Shown piece after piece: positions 8,084 through 17,778 of a stretch of DNA of 64,000 bases. Origin of the DNA: Acidimicrobiia bacterium (GTDB taxonomy: Bacteria > Actinomycetota > Acidimicrobiia > IMCC26256 > JAOSJL01); the NCBI GenBank assembly GCA_027494115.1, contig JAOSJL010000001.1, forward strand, positions 434,001-498,000, read 5' to 3'. The notes under the pieces are model-generated. The model made no database searches. It saw only the letters and a program-made list of their open reading frames with translations, and was not told the DNA's origin. Position 1 is the stretch's first letter. Every line of letters begins with the position of its first letter. Position numbers and translations under genes: made by a program.

Positions 8084-10238
8084 GACTTCGAGCGAGCGCC
8101 AGCTCTTCGAGCGCGGTGTGAGTTTCCGTGCCGGGTCGCCGGTCCACTCGTCGCCAGACGTCGTCGGGTCCGAGCTCCCACGCCAGCTCGCCGTCGGACA
8201 GGTTTATCTCGAGCACCTCCGCGAGGCGGCCTCGAAGGTTGGCATCGCTCACGGGAACAAGGGCCTCGACGCGGCGATCCAGATTGCGCGGCATGAGGTC
8301 GGCCGACCCGATGATGTACTCGGCCGTTGCAGGGTCTGCACCGAAGCGATAGATGCGGGAGTGCTCGAGGTAGCGCCCGAGGATCGAGCGCACCCTGATG
8401 TTCTCGGAGAGCCCGGGTACGCCGGGACGCAGCGAGCAGATCCCGCGCACGATCAGGTCGATTCGGCATCCGGCGTCTGACGCCTCGTACAGAGCGTCGA
8501 TGATCTCGGGGTCGAGAAGAGCGTTCATCTTGAATGTGATGTGCCCGTCGGCACGCGCGGCCTCGTCCTTGATGCGTGCGAGGAGGCCCGGCTTCATCGT
8601 GTCGGGTGCCACCAGGATCTTGCGGTACTGGACCTGGTGGCTGTAGCCGGTCAGATGGTTGAACAGCTGGCTCAAATCGGAGCCGATCTCCTCGTCGGCG
8701 GTCAGGATCCCGATGTCCTCGTACAAACCGGCTGTCTTGGGGTTGTAGTTACCCGTCCCGACATGGCAGTAGCGGCGGATGCCGTCGGACTCCTGACGTA
8801 CGACGAGCATCGTCTTGCAGTGGGTCTTCAGCCCCACGAGTCCGTACACGACGTGGACCCCGGCCTCCTCGAGTACTTGTGCCCTTTCGATGTTCGCCTG
8901 CTCGTCGAAGCGCGCCTTGAGCTCGACGAGCGCCACGACCTGCTTGCCGGACTCCGCGGCCTTCACGAGTGACGCCACGATCCCGCTCTCCTCACCGGAA
9001 GTGCGGTAGATGGTCTGCTTGATCGCGAGGACGTTCGGATCGCGGGCTGCCTGCTCGATGAACGCCTCGACCGATGTGGCGAACGAGTCGTACGGGTGGT
9101 GGACCATGACGTCGCCGTCGCGCATCAGACGGAAGAAGTCGGTGGGTGCGTCGGGGCGTCCGAGCACCGGCTGGGTCTGCGGTGTCCACACCGGATCCTT
9201 CAACTCCGGGCGATTCAGCGCGTAGACCGACCACAGCCCGGACAGATCGAGAGGGGCATCGATGGTGTACACGTCTTCCCGGGCAACCTGAAGCTCGCGG
9301 ATGAGCAGGTCGAGGATCCCGTCGGACATGTCGGCGCCGACTTCCAGGCGCACGACGCGTCCGAACTTCGTGCGTTCCCGCAGCACGGTCTCCATCGCCT
9401 CGAGGAGGTCGGCCGACTCGTCACCCAGTTCGTAGTCCGTGTCGCGGGTGACTCGGAAAGCATGGTGCGCGAGCACCTCCATGCCCGGGAACAGTGCGTC
9501 GGCGCGCGCAGCGATGAGCTGTTCGAGCGGGAGGAAACGCAAGTTGTCGGGAAGCGTGACGAACCGCGGCAGGATCGGTGGCACCTTCACCCGGGCGAAG
9601 CGTCGATCGCCATCGACGGGATCGCGGACGATGACGGCCAGGTTGAGCGACAGGTTGGAGATATAGGGGAAGGGGTGCGCGGGGTCGACGGCCAGAGGGG
9701 TGAGAACCGGGAACACGCGCTCCTCGAAGATCTCGACCAGCTGCTTCTGATCGTCGATTCCGAGATCCGACCAGTCGACGAGTTCGATCCCCTCCTCGGC
9801 GAACGCGGGCGCCACGTCGTCGGTGAAGACCGACGCCTGACGCGTCACGAGCTCACGGGCCGCGGATGAGATCGCACGGAGTTGTTCGAGAGGTTCGAGA
9901 CCGTCGGAGCCCGGCTCGGACATGCCGGCGAGCAGTTGTGCCCGCAACGCCGAGACCCGGACCTGAAAGAACTCGTCGAGATTCGACGAGAAGATCGCCA
10001 GAAACTTCGCCCGCTCGAGCAGCGGCCGACCCGGATCTTCGGCCAGGGCCAGGACTCGGGCGTTGAAGTCGAGCCACGAGAGCTCGCGGTTCAGGTAGCG
10101 CCGTTCGCCATCGGTGCCCGGATTGCCGAACCTGCCGGCGGCATCAGGAAGCAACGGCGGGCGCTCCGATGCCGACGGACCCGACGAAGCGGCGCCCGCG
10201 CCCTCGTCGAGAGGCGGCGGCGAGGCGGGGTTCGTCAC
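8064..10238 (-). CDS. ppk: Polyphosphate kinase 1
   Basis: Catalyses reversible polymerisation of ATP gamma-phosphate into polyphosphate. 724 residues, normal Ppk1 length. The N domain begins YLNRELSWLDFNARVL. The phospho-acceptor His is in HVGTGNYNPKTAGLYEDIG, and the second conserved His is in LEHSRIYRFG followed by SADLMPRNLDRRVE. The GTG start at 10238 lies six bases after a TAGGCT -10 box, so the mRNA is probably leaderless. First gene of the ppk-CHAD-Nudix-SixA operon, divergent from an MFS gene. Confidence 0.95.
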   Translation of the reverse strand: MTNPASPPPLDEGAGAASSGPSASERPPLLPDAAGRFGNPGTDGERRYLNRELSWLDFNARVLALAEDPGRPLLERAKFLAIFSSNLDEFFQVRVSALRAQLLAGMSEPGSDGLEPLEQLRAISSAARELVTRQASVFTDDVAPAFAEEGIELVDWSDLGIDDQKQLVEIFEERVFPVLTPLAVDPAHPFPYISNLSLNLAVIVRDPVDGDRRFARVKVPPILPRFVTLPDNLRFLPLEQLIAARADALFPGMEVLAHHAFRVTRDTDYELGDESADLLEAMETVLRERTKFGRVVRLEVGADMSDGILDLLIRELQVAREDVYTIDAPLDLSGLWSVYALNRPELKDPVWTPQTQPVLGRPDAPTDFFRLMRDGDVMVHHPYDSFATSVEAFIEQAARDPNVLAIKQTIYRTSGEESGIVASLVKAAESGKQVVALVELKARFDEQANIERAQVLEEAGVHVVYGLVGLKTHCKTMLVVRQESDGIRRYCHVGTGNYNPKTAGLYEDIGILTADEEIGSDLSQLFNHLTGYSHQVQYRKILVAPDTMKPGLLARIKDEAARADGHITFKMNALLDPEIIDALYEASDAGCRIDLIVRGICSLRPGVPGLSENIRVRSILGRYLEHSRIYRFGADPATAEYIIGSADLMPRNLDRRVEALVPVSDANLRGRLAEVLEINLSDGELAWELGPDDVWRRVDRRPGTETHTALEELALARSRVDART

Positions 10239-10244
10239 ACCAAC

Positions 10245-10250
10245 AGCCTA
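10245..10250 (-). promoter_or_regulatory. -10 box (TAGGCT) for ppk, leaderless
   Basis: On the minus strand TAGGCT ends six bases before the GTG start of ppk, so transcription would begin at or next to the start codon. The same hexamer serves the divergent gene at 10329. Confidence 0.55.
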
Positions 10251-10328
10251 CCGGTGGCCCCGGTCGCGGTTCCCAGGCCGGTCGCTCCCCGCCGCCTGAA
10301 CGCACCCGGCTGCGAACCGGGTCGGCGG

Positions 10329-10334
10329 TAGGCT
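10329..10334 (+). promoter_or_regulatory. -10 box (TAGGCT) for the MFS gene, leaderless
   Basis: TAGGCT ends nine bases before the ATG at 10344, leaving no room for a ribosome-binding site. Confidence 0.5.
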
Positions 10335-10343
10335 CGCACCGCG

Positions 10344-11669
10344 ATGGCGAACCCGAACCCTCCGGGGCCCCGTGATCCGAGATTCGCGGGGGCGACGCCC
10401 TTTTCACGACTCGCGGTGACCCACAGTTTCTCGGTTTCGGGCGACGTCTTCTTCTTCCTCGCGCTCTCGGGATCGCTCTTCTTCACGGTTTCAGCCGACG
10501 CCGCCCGTCCGCGTGTGATCCTGGCGCTGCTCTTCACCATGGCGCCCTTTGCGATCGTCGCCCCCTTCATGGGACCGGCCCTCGACCGCATCCGCGGCGC
10601 CCGGTCTCTCATGATCACGGTCGTGGGCATCACGCAGTTCGTGTTGTGCCTCGTCACGGCCGATCACCTGAACGACCTCGCGTTGTACCCGCTTGCGTTT
10701 TCGCTGCTCGTTCTGGGCAAGACGTACTCGATCTCGAAGAGCTCGCTCGTCCCGATGCTCGTTCGCGGCACCGACGAGCTCGTCACGGCGAACTCGCGTC
10801 TGTCGATGATCGGCGTTGCCGCAGGAGCAGTGGCCGGCATCGTCGCGGGGGCGATCCTGGGTCTGTTCGGTCCCGACTGGGTCCTGCGCGTCGGGGCCTT
10901 CATCTACCTGGCGAGCGCGGTCTTCGCTCTGAGGATTCCGAGATCGAAGGTGCGACGAACCGCCGATCAGAAGAGAGCCGCTCAGCTCGAGCTCGAACGC
11001 GAGGAGCTGCACCTGCCGAGCGTGGTGCTGGCCGGTACTGCTATGGCCGTCATGCGCATGGGCGTGGGCTTTCTCGTCCTGTTGCTGGCGTTCACCTTCA
11101 AACGCGCCGGTGAGCCCTTCTGGGTCTTCGGAGCCGCCCTGGCTGTGAGTTCACTCGGCACCCTTCTCGGCGCCGTCGTGGCACCGCGCCTGCGCGAGCG
11201 AATCCGCGAGGAACACATCCTGGTCGCGTCGCTCCTCCTCCCCGCCGTCGCTGTGTTGGGGGTCGCCCGGTTCTACAACTCCGTCACCGCCCTCCTGGCG
11301 TCGTTGGCCGTGGGTATCGGAGCGAGTGCCGGCAAGCTGGCCTTCGACAGCGTGCTCCAGCGCGACGCCCCCGATGCCATCCGTGGCCGGACGTTTGCCC
11401 GGATGGAGACGAGATTCCAGATCCTGTGGGTCGTCGGGTCGCTGCTGGCCGTCGTGTTCGTGCCGAGCCCGCAGATCGGATTTCTCACGCTCTCGCTGGC
11501 GCTCGGATTTGCAGGCCTCTCCTACCTCCGTGGACTCCGTCGGGGTCGCGACCGGCCCGGGACTCCGCGGAAGCCGAGTATCGGTGAGCGGGTACAGGTT
11601 TGGAGGCGGAACCGAACAGAACGTACGTCCCGCGCCGGACACGGTTCCGAGGTGGAGAGGTCCGGCTAG
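10344..11669 (+). CDS. MFS transporter
   Basis: A 441-residue membrane protein with about 12 hydrophobic segments and a long central loop (RSKVRRTADQKRAAQLELER) between the two six-helix halves. A basic cytoplasmic tail begins near residue 400. The A-like stretch GPALDRIRGARSLM in the first inter-helix loop fits MFS. Substrate unknown. It is divergent from ppk with symmetrical -10 boxes, so it may be co-expressed with the polyphosphate genes. Confidence 0.8.
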   Translation: MANPNPPGPRDPRFAGATPFSRLAVTHSFSVSGDVFFFLALSGSLFFTVSADAARPRVILALLFTMAPFAIVAPFMGPALDRIRGARSLMITVVGITQFVLCLVTADHLNDLALYPLAFSLLVLGKTYSISKSSLVPMLVRGTDELVTANSRLSMIGVAAGAVAGIVAGAILGLFGPDWVLRVGAFIYLASAVFALRIPRSKVRRTADQKRAAQLELEREELHLPSVVLAGTAMAVMRMGVGFLVLLLAFTFKRAGEPFWVFGAALAVSSLGTLLGAVVAPRLRERIREEHILVASLLLPAVAVLGVARFYNSVTALLASLAVGIGASAGKLAFDSVLQRDAPDAIRGRTFARMETRFQILWVVGSLLAVVFVPSPQIGFLTLSLALGFAGLSYLRGLRRGRDRPGTPRKPSIGERVQVWRRNRTERTSRAGHGSEVERSG

Positions 11670-11687
11670 CGCGTCGAAGAGGTTCGG

Positions 11688-12146
11688 CTAGGTGGTGTGA
11701 TTCACCACATCGGACGACGTTGTCTGTGACGGAGCGCCGGACGCGGTCTCCGGCGCGGTTTCAACTCGTTGGGTCTCCCGGCCGGCAAGGACTTCGCGCA
11801 ACGTCGCAACGAGATCCATGGGGTCGAACGGCTTCGTGATGTACGCGGCAGCGCCGAGCTCCTTGGCGCGGGCGATGTCGAGCTCTCCGGTCTTGGCCGA
11901 ACACACGACGACCTTCGGACGGTGCGGACGGTCGGAGAGCTGTGCCAGAACCATCCAACCGTCGAGGACAGGCATCATGATGTCCAGCAGCAGGAGGTCG
12001 GGCTGCTCATTGTCGATACGTCGAAGAGCGGTCTCCCCCTCGGCAGCCAGCGACGGTTCGAAACCTTCACCCTCGAGCAGGATGCGGAGCGTCAGCAGCA
12101 CATCGGGCTCATCGTCCACGATCAGGACTTTTGGCTTGCCGCCCAC
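11688..12146 (-). CDS. Single-domain response regulator with short tail
   Basis: 152 residues. The receiver (about 4-122) has acidic pair DDE, phospho-acceptor Asp in LLLLDIMMPVLDGW, Ser in VVVCSAKTG and Lys in ITKPFDP. A Thr/Ser-rich tail follows and there is no DNA-binding domain. GTG start at 12146, overlapping the 3' end of the kinase gene by 25 bases. Likely the direct partner of that kinase, passing its signal by protein contact rather than by DNA binding. Confidence 0.85.
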   Translation of the reverse strand: MGGKPKVLIVDDEPDVLLTLRILLEGEGFEPSLAAEGETALRRIDNEQPDLLLLDIMMPVLDGWMVLAQLSDRPHRPKVVVCSAKTGELDIARAKELGAAAYITKPFDPMDLVATLREVLAGRETQRVETAPETASGAPSQTTSSDVVNHTT

Positions 12147-13722
12147 GCCGGCTCCTCCCGGTTCGGTGCTGGTTCGTCGACTTCTGATCGGACGGGCAGG
12201 GTCACTCTGAAGGCTGCGCCGCCGTTTGTGGCGTCTTCCACCCAGACGGTGCCGCCACAGGCGGTCACGAGCCCCCGGACGATGGGGGAGACCCAGGCCG
12301 TGACCGGGCGTGCTGTCTGACCGATTTGCCCGGTAGTAGCGCTCGAAGATCTTCTCCCGTTCGGATTCGGGAACGCCGCGGCCGCCGTCTTCGACCGACA
12401 GGACCACGGCGTCGTCGTGGCACCCCACCACGATCCTGACGGGGGTTCGCCGTACTTGAAGGCGTTCTCGATCAGGTTCCCGACGATGCGCCGAATGGAT
12501 TCGGGGTCGCCGCGGACATCGCATCGCGGTGGAGCGTCCACCTCGACCGGTCGGCCGGCCACCTGAGAGTCGAGGGCGACGAGGCGCACGAGAGCCGCGA
12601 GGTCGATCGGGCGCAGCATCGGCATGACCCCCGGGGTGCGCTGGTCGGCCGAGGTGAGCATCTCCTCCACCATCGCGTGCAGGCGTTCGGCCTGGCGATC
12701 CACGACCTCCAGGAGGTGGCCACGTTCCTCGTCGGCGAGCACGGGACGACGCGAAGCCGCGACGGCGCCCCGGATCGAGGTGAGAGGGGTCCGCAGCTCG
12801 TGGCCCATGGACGCCATGAACTCCGTCTTCATGCGGTCGAGTTCGAGCAGCTCGGCCACGTGGGCACGTTCGGCTTCGTAGAGCCTGCCGTTGGCGATCG
12901 CCGCCGCGGCGGGCTCCGCGAAGAGGCGCAGTGTCTGGAGGTCGTACTCGTCGTAGTCGGAGGAGTCGCGGCTCACGTTGATCACCCCGAGCAGCTCTCC
13001 GCGATGCTCCAGGGGCGCACAGACCGCACTCGTCGGTGCCTGCTCGCTGGTGGGTTTGCCGGGAAAGCGTTCCCCGTCGACATCCCCGGAGAGAACCACG
13101 GCCTCACGGGTGCGGGCGACGTGCCCGGAGATGGACTCCCCGAGCTTCACCGCCGCACCCTTGGCGCGGTCGTTCCCCGCACGGCGACCGCGCGCAGCTC
13201 GTCAGTGCCCTCGAGGAGCATGACCGAACCGCGGGTTCCCTCGAGCATGTCGAGCGCATTCTCGAGGATGACATCGAGTACATCCTCGAGTTCCAGAACG
13301 GAGTTGACGACCTGACCTGCTGCCACGAGTGCGCTGTACTGATCGAGACTGTGAGACAAAGCGGTGTTGATCGCGAACTCGTCGGCGAGCAGACGACCGA
13401 GGCGACGGAGGTGGAGCTCCTTTTCGACCGCGTAGACCAGGAAGCCGATGGCCAGAGCCAGCAGCCCGAAGCGCAACACCGTGGGCGACAGAACGATGTC
13501 CTCGTCCGGGCCCACGCCCGACGCAAGCGCCGTGACGACCAGGAGACCGATGACGACCAGCACGGCCACGGACGAGATCTGGAACCGGCGACGCCGAATC
13601 GCGGCCATGGTGGGCTCGTGGCGCAACCCCGCGCCCCGCGCCTCTTCGTTGATCCGCTCTTGAACGTCCTGCGGCAAGGCCGCCAGAGCGTCCTGACGCG
13701 GGTCGGTGGTGACGTCGTTCAT
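12122..13722 (-). CDS. Membrane histidine kinase with GAF domain (three frame breaks)
   Basis: Reconstructed length 533 residues. Two N-terminal membrane helices (FQISSVAVLVVIGLLVV; FGLLALAIGFLVYAVEKE) are followed by a GAF domain, HisKA FMASMGHELRTPLTSIRG, N box IVGNLIENAFKYGE, G1 VEDGGRGVPE, F box FERYYRANR and HGLGL. The frame changes near 13170 (C4 run), 12437 (G5 run) and 12290 (G5 run); the last two compensate. The ATG at 13722 is preceded by GGAGGAG, an excellent ribosome-binding site, so the upstream extension is rejected. Ligand unknown. Confidence 0.85.
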
Positions 13723-13841
13723 GTCGGCTCCTCCCCCAGTCATCGGCTGTGGGCGGGCCGGCTGAGCCGAGAACAGACGGGGACGGTGGTCCCGCCTCCT
13801 CGGGCCCGTGCGGGCGCCGCCACAGGGCACGACCAGGGTGC

Positions 13842-15837
13842 TCAGCTCACACGGCGCCGACGGGCCCGAGCCTCCAGGAAGTCCACGAGAACGTAGCTGC
13901 CGAGCTCATCGGGAGTCGTGAAAAAGCCCGGCCCCGGTTGAGCCGCGTCATCCGCTCGACGAACTCACGGAGGGCGTAACTCTCGTCGAGCATGAACGTG
14001 TTGATGCGGATCCCGGCCCGCGTGCAACGCGTGACCTCGCGCAGGGTCTCTTCGACGGTGGCGGGTGACGGTGGGTACTGGAAGACAGGCTCTCCCTGTT
14101 CGATGTGGGCGGTCGGTTCCCCGTCCGTGATCATGATGACCTGCTTGGTCCCCGAACGGTGAGCGAGATCGCGCCGGGCCAGCATCAGCGCGTGCTGCAT
14201 GTTGGTTCCCCACTCGAAGTCCCATGAGACCTCGGGCAGCTTCTGAGCTTCGATGGGACGCGCGACCCGCCCGAACCCGACCAGTGCGAGGTGGTCACCG
14301 GGGAACTGACCCGAAATCAACGCGTGCAGCGCCATCGCCACCTTCTTGGCGGGAAGAAAGTTGTCGCGCATGGGCATGGACATCGACAGGTCGAGGAGCA
14401 GGACCGTCGACGCGCGCGTCGTCGCCTCCGCGCGTTCGATCTCGAAGTCATCGGGACTGAGGCGGACGGGGACACCCGAACCTTGTCGCCAGAGCGCGTT
14501 GCGAATCGTCGGGCCGACCGCGAGATGGAACGGGTCGCCGAACTCGTAAGGCTTGTGCTCGTAGGTCCGCTCGTTTCCGGTGCCGGTGGATTCGGTGTCG
14601 TGGCGCGCCGGAGCGTCGTTCAGCATCGATCGGAACAGCTCGCGAAGCGCCTGGTTCCCGAGCGCACGGATACCGCGTGGCGTGAGCTCGAGGCGGCCCT
14701 CCCGCTGCTCGATGAGGCCCGCCTCCCCCAATATGCGCGCCAGGTCGGCGAGATCTTCGAGCGACGTTGCCGCGTCGTCACCGAGAAAGGACCTCGCCTT
14801 GTCGATGTCGACTTCGGCGAGCTGACCCGGCTGCGTGGTGTTGCCGAGGAGGTGCTCGAGCTCATCGAGGTCACCCAGCGTCCCGAGCAGACCCGGCATC
14901 GCTCCGAAACCCAGTGGGTCGTTTCCTTCGAAGGGAAGGCTTCCCTCCCACGGGAGGTTCGGGAACGCCTGTGCGAGGTGTCGACCCAATTCACTGACCT
15001 GCCACCCGAGATCCATGTCCCCGAGGAGTTCCTCCGAGAGCTCCATGAGCTGCGCCCGCTGTTCGGGTGTCATCGAATTCAAGAGCTGCTGCATCTGGGC
15101 CATCGAGCGCGCCATCTGCTCGAGGAGCTCGTCGAGCGTCCGAGGATTGCCGGGAAAGAAGTCGCCGTGACGCTCCATGAACCCGCCGAAGTCGGGCTCG
15201 TCACCCCGCTCCCGCGCCTCGAGCATGGCGTTCAGTTCGGCCAGCATGTCCTTGGCCTTCTGCATCTGCTCGGGGACATGTCGCGCATTCCCTCGGAGAT
15301 CTGGTTGAAGTAGCTCCTCATGAGCTCGCTGCGGAGTTCGTCGAGCAGTTCCTCGAAGTGACGGCGGGCGTCCTCGCTCATGAACTCGTGGTCCTGGAGG
15401 CCACGAACGCGCGACACGAGATCGGGTGGAAGCTCGTCGAGCGTACGCCGTGCCCGAGCGGCGGCCTCTTCGAGCAGGTCGTGACTGCGCTGGTCCGAGG
15501 AATCGCGCGGCTCCGCCAGCCGCTCGTGGATGCCGCGACGTTCCTCGTCGATCACGTCGTCGAGCCGTCTGTTCACGTCCGCGTACGCGCCCCCGAGATC
15601 GTGCTTCTCCAACTCCTCACGGCGACGCTTCCGGAGCCTGCGGAGCATCTCACGCAGCCCCATCATCCGGTTCCCGTCGGCGTCCTCCATTCCCCCCTGG
15701 AGCAGGCGGCGAAGCGCCGCGTTGAGATCGCCGTGATAGACGAGGTCATCGGAAATCTCCGAGAAGAGCGCCTCCGCGTCGAGATCGAAGCCCTGTTGGG
15801 TTCCGTCCCACCGTGAGTACCGGAAAACCCGCGCCAT
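13842..15837 (-). CDS. VWA-domain protein, partner of MoxR-type ATPase (two frame breaks)
   Basis: 665 residues after adding two bases. The N-terminal two thirds is helical and charged (Asp/Glu/Arg-rich, repeated LLDELRSEL-like segments). The C-terminal VWA domain has the metal-site motif DLSMSMPMRDNF, then the conserved Thr and Asp in GTNMQHAL and ITDGEPT. The frame breaks lie at a C run near 15277 (four seen, five needed for DMSPEQMQKAKDML) and a T run near 13925 (five seen, six needed for AFFTTPDELGSYVLVDFLEA). Pairs with the ATPase at 16211-17703, as in ChlI/ChlD-like and MoxR/VWA systems that remodel or activate client proteins. Confidence 0.85.
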
Positions 15838-15876
15838 CCGGCGAGAGTACCGGCCGATGCGGACCCCACACCCGGG

Positions 15877-16290
15877 GTGTCGCAGCATGGACCCGTGGAA
15901 CCCCTGCGACGCCGGCCCTGCCCGACAAGCACCTGGAGTTGGATCCGGCCGCTGCTGGGTGCCGCCGCTGTCGGCCTCCTGGGGATGGCCTGTTCGGGCG
16001 GCGACACGGCGGCAGCGTCCGACGAGTTCTGTGACGCCGCGGCGACCTTCGACGAGGAGGTGCCGACCGCCACACCCGAAGAACAGATCGAACTCGTGAC
16101 GGAGATGGTCGAGACCGCACCTGACGAGATCGTCGACGAGGCGCGCGTCTTCCTCGAGTCGCTGGAGGTCGCAGCCGACGGCGACGAGTCGGTGGTGGAC
16201 GATCCCGAGATCAAGAAGAGCGTCGACGAATTGAACCGCTTCGCATCCCAGGGATGCGAACTCCTGGGTGGCAGCTCGCCTTACAGCTAG
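15877..16290 (+). CDS. Small lipoprotein of unknown function
   Basis: 137 residues with a signal peptide (PLLGAAAVGLLGMACSGG), lipobox LGMAC, then an acidic domain with two further Cys (DEFCDAAATFDEE and ASQGCELL) that could form a disulfide. No catalytic motif. The start is uncertain: GTG at 15877 or at 15895. It lies between the VWA and ATPase genes but on the opposite strand, and its 3' end meets the ATPase gene tail to tail. Confidence 0.65.
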   Translation: MSQHGPVEPLRRRPCPTSTWSWIRPLLGAAAVGLLGMACSGGDTAAASDEFCDAAATFDEEVPTATPEEQIELVTEMVETAPDEIVDEARVFLESLEVAADGDESVVDDPEIKKSVDELNRFASQGCELLGGSSPYS

Positions 16291-17703
16291 GAAGAAGACT
16301 CCGGTTTCCTCGCGCTCGATACACGGCGCGGCCGGCGGCGGCGTCCTTGTTGAGCCGCTTCGACAGGTGGAGGCCCTCGAGGATGAACTCCACCGCCGCC
16401 GCCACCTCCGCGGGCGACTCACCGACGTCGAGCGAGCGGAGAACCTCGCCGAACTCGGGGTGGTCGGTGACCAAAGCGACGTAGTCGTCGCTCGCCACGT
16501 CGTCGCCGGTATGGGCGATGAGGCCGTCGTCGAAGGCCGACACGACACCCGGAAGAAGTGTCGGGTCCACCTGAATCCGGAATGTTTCGAGCACCGCGCC
16601 CTTCATGATCCGATCCAGAACCTGTTCGTCGCGGCCTTCTTCGACCGTCTCGAACTCGACCTTCCCCCGGTCGACGCGACGAGGGCGTCGAGGTCGCTGA
16701 TCCGTGGCACGACCTCGCGTTCGCCGCCACGCAAGGCTCGACGTAGTGCGTTGGCCACCAACGTCTCCCAGTTCGTGATGGACAGCCGCACCGACACGCC
16801 GCTGCGCTGATTGATGTGGGGAGACTGTCGGGCGAGCTGCGACACCTCGGCGACGATCGCTGTCATGAAACCGGGAACGCTGACGTCGACCCCATCCGGT
16901 TCGGGAAGATCCGTCTCGAGGTCGATGACGGCAACCTCCACGTTCGCGTCGAGCGGATAGTGGGTGCGGATCTGAGCTCCGAACCGATCCTTCAGGGGCG
17001 TGATGATCCGTCCCCGGTTCGTGTAGTCCTCGGGGTTCGCCGACGCCACGAGCATCAGGTCGAGCGGCAGGTGAACCTTGTAGCCGCGGATCTGGATGTC
17101 GCGCTCCTCGAGAACGTTCAGGAGACCGACCTGGATGCGTTCGGCGAGATCGGGCAGCTCGTTGATCGAGAAGATCCCTCGGTTCGTTCGAGGGAGGAGT
17201 CCGTAGTGAATCGTCAACTCGTCAGAGAGGTATCGACCCTCCGCGACCTTGATCGGGTCCACCTCACCGATGAGATCGGCGATCGAGGTGTCCGGGGTCG
17301 CGAGCTTCTCGCCGAACCTCCGATCACGATGCACCCATTGGAGTGGCGTGGCATCGCCCTTGTCGACGACGAGCTCGCGCGCATGGGGAGAGACCGGGGC
17401 GTAGGGATCGTCGTTGATCTCGCTGCCGGCGACAATCGGCATCCACTCGTCGAGAAGGTCGGTCAGCGAGCGGATCATCCGCGTCTTGGCCTGCCCGCGC
17501 TCGCCGAGCAGGATCACGTCGTGCCCGGCGAGGAGTGCGTTCTCCATTTGGGGAAGCACCGTGTCGTCGTAGCCGAGAACCCCGCGTACGACCGGTTCGC
17601 CTGCGCCGATCCGTTTCGCCGCGTTGGCCCGGATCTCGTCCTTGACCGAGCGCGACATCCACCCCGCGTCTCTCAGCTCGCCGAGCGTCGAGGGTCGGCT
17701 CAT
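16211..17703 (-). CDS. MoxR/magnesium-chelatase-like AAA+ ATPase (frame break)
   Basis: About 497 residues. Walker A-like GERGQAKT, Walker B-like GIFSINELPDL, sensor LVASANPEDYTNRG and Arg finger region PLKDRFGAQIRTHY mark it as a MoxR/ChlI-type AAA+ protein. The frame breaks near 16664 (plus-strand C5; one base missing) and continues into VEFETV and MKGAVLETFRIQVDPT. The visible in-frame stop is at 16211, but the last 30 residues look non-coding; one more missing base near 16310 would end the gene at 16287 (ARKPESSS), exactly abutting the lipoprotein stop. Works with the VWA protein downstream. Confidence 0.85.
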
Positions 17704-17778
17704 CGAACGGGCTCCTCGTGACGGGTCCGGGCCGTGAGGCTAACGCCGTGTCCCGCTCGGTACCATCGGCGCCGACCG

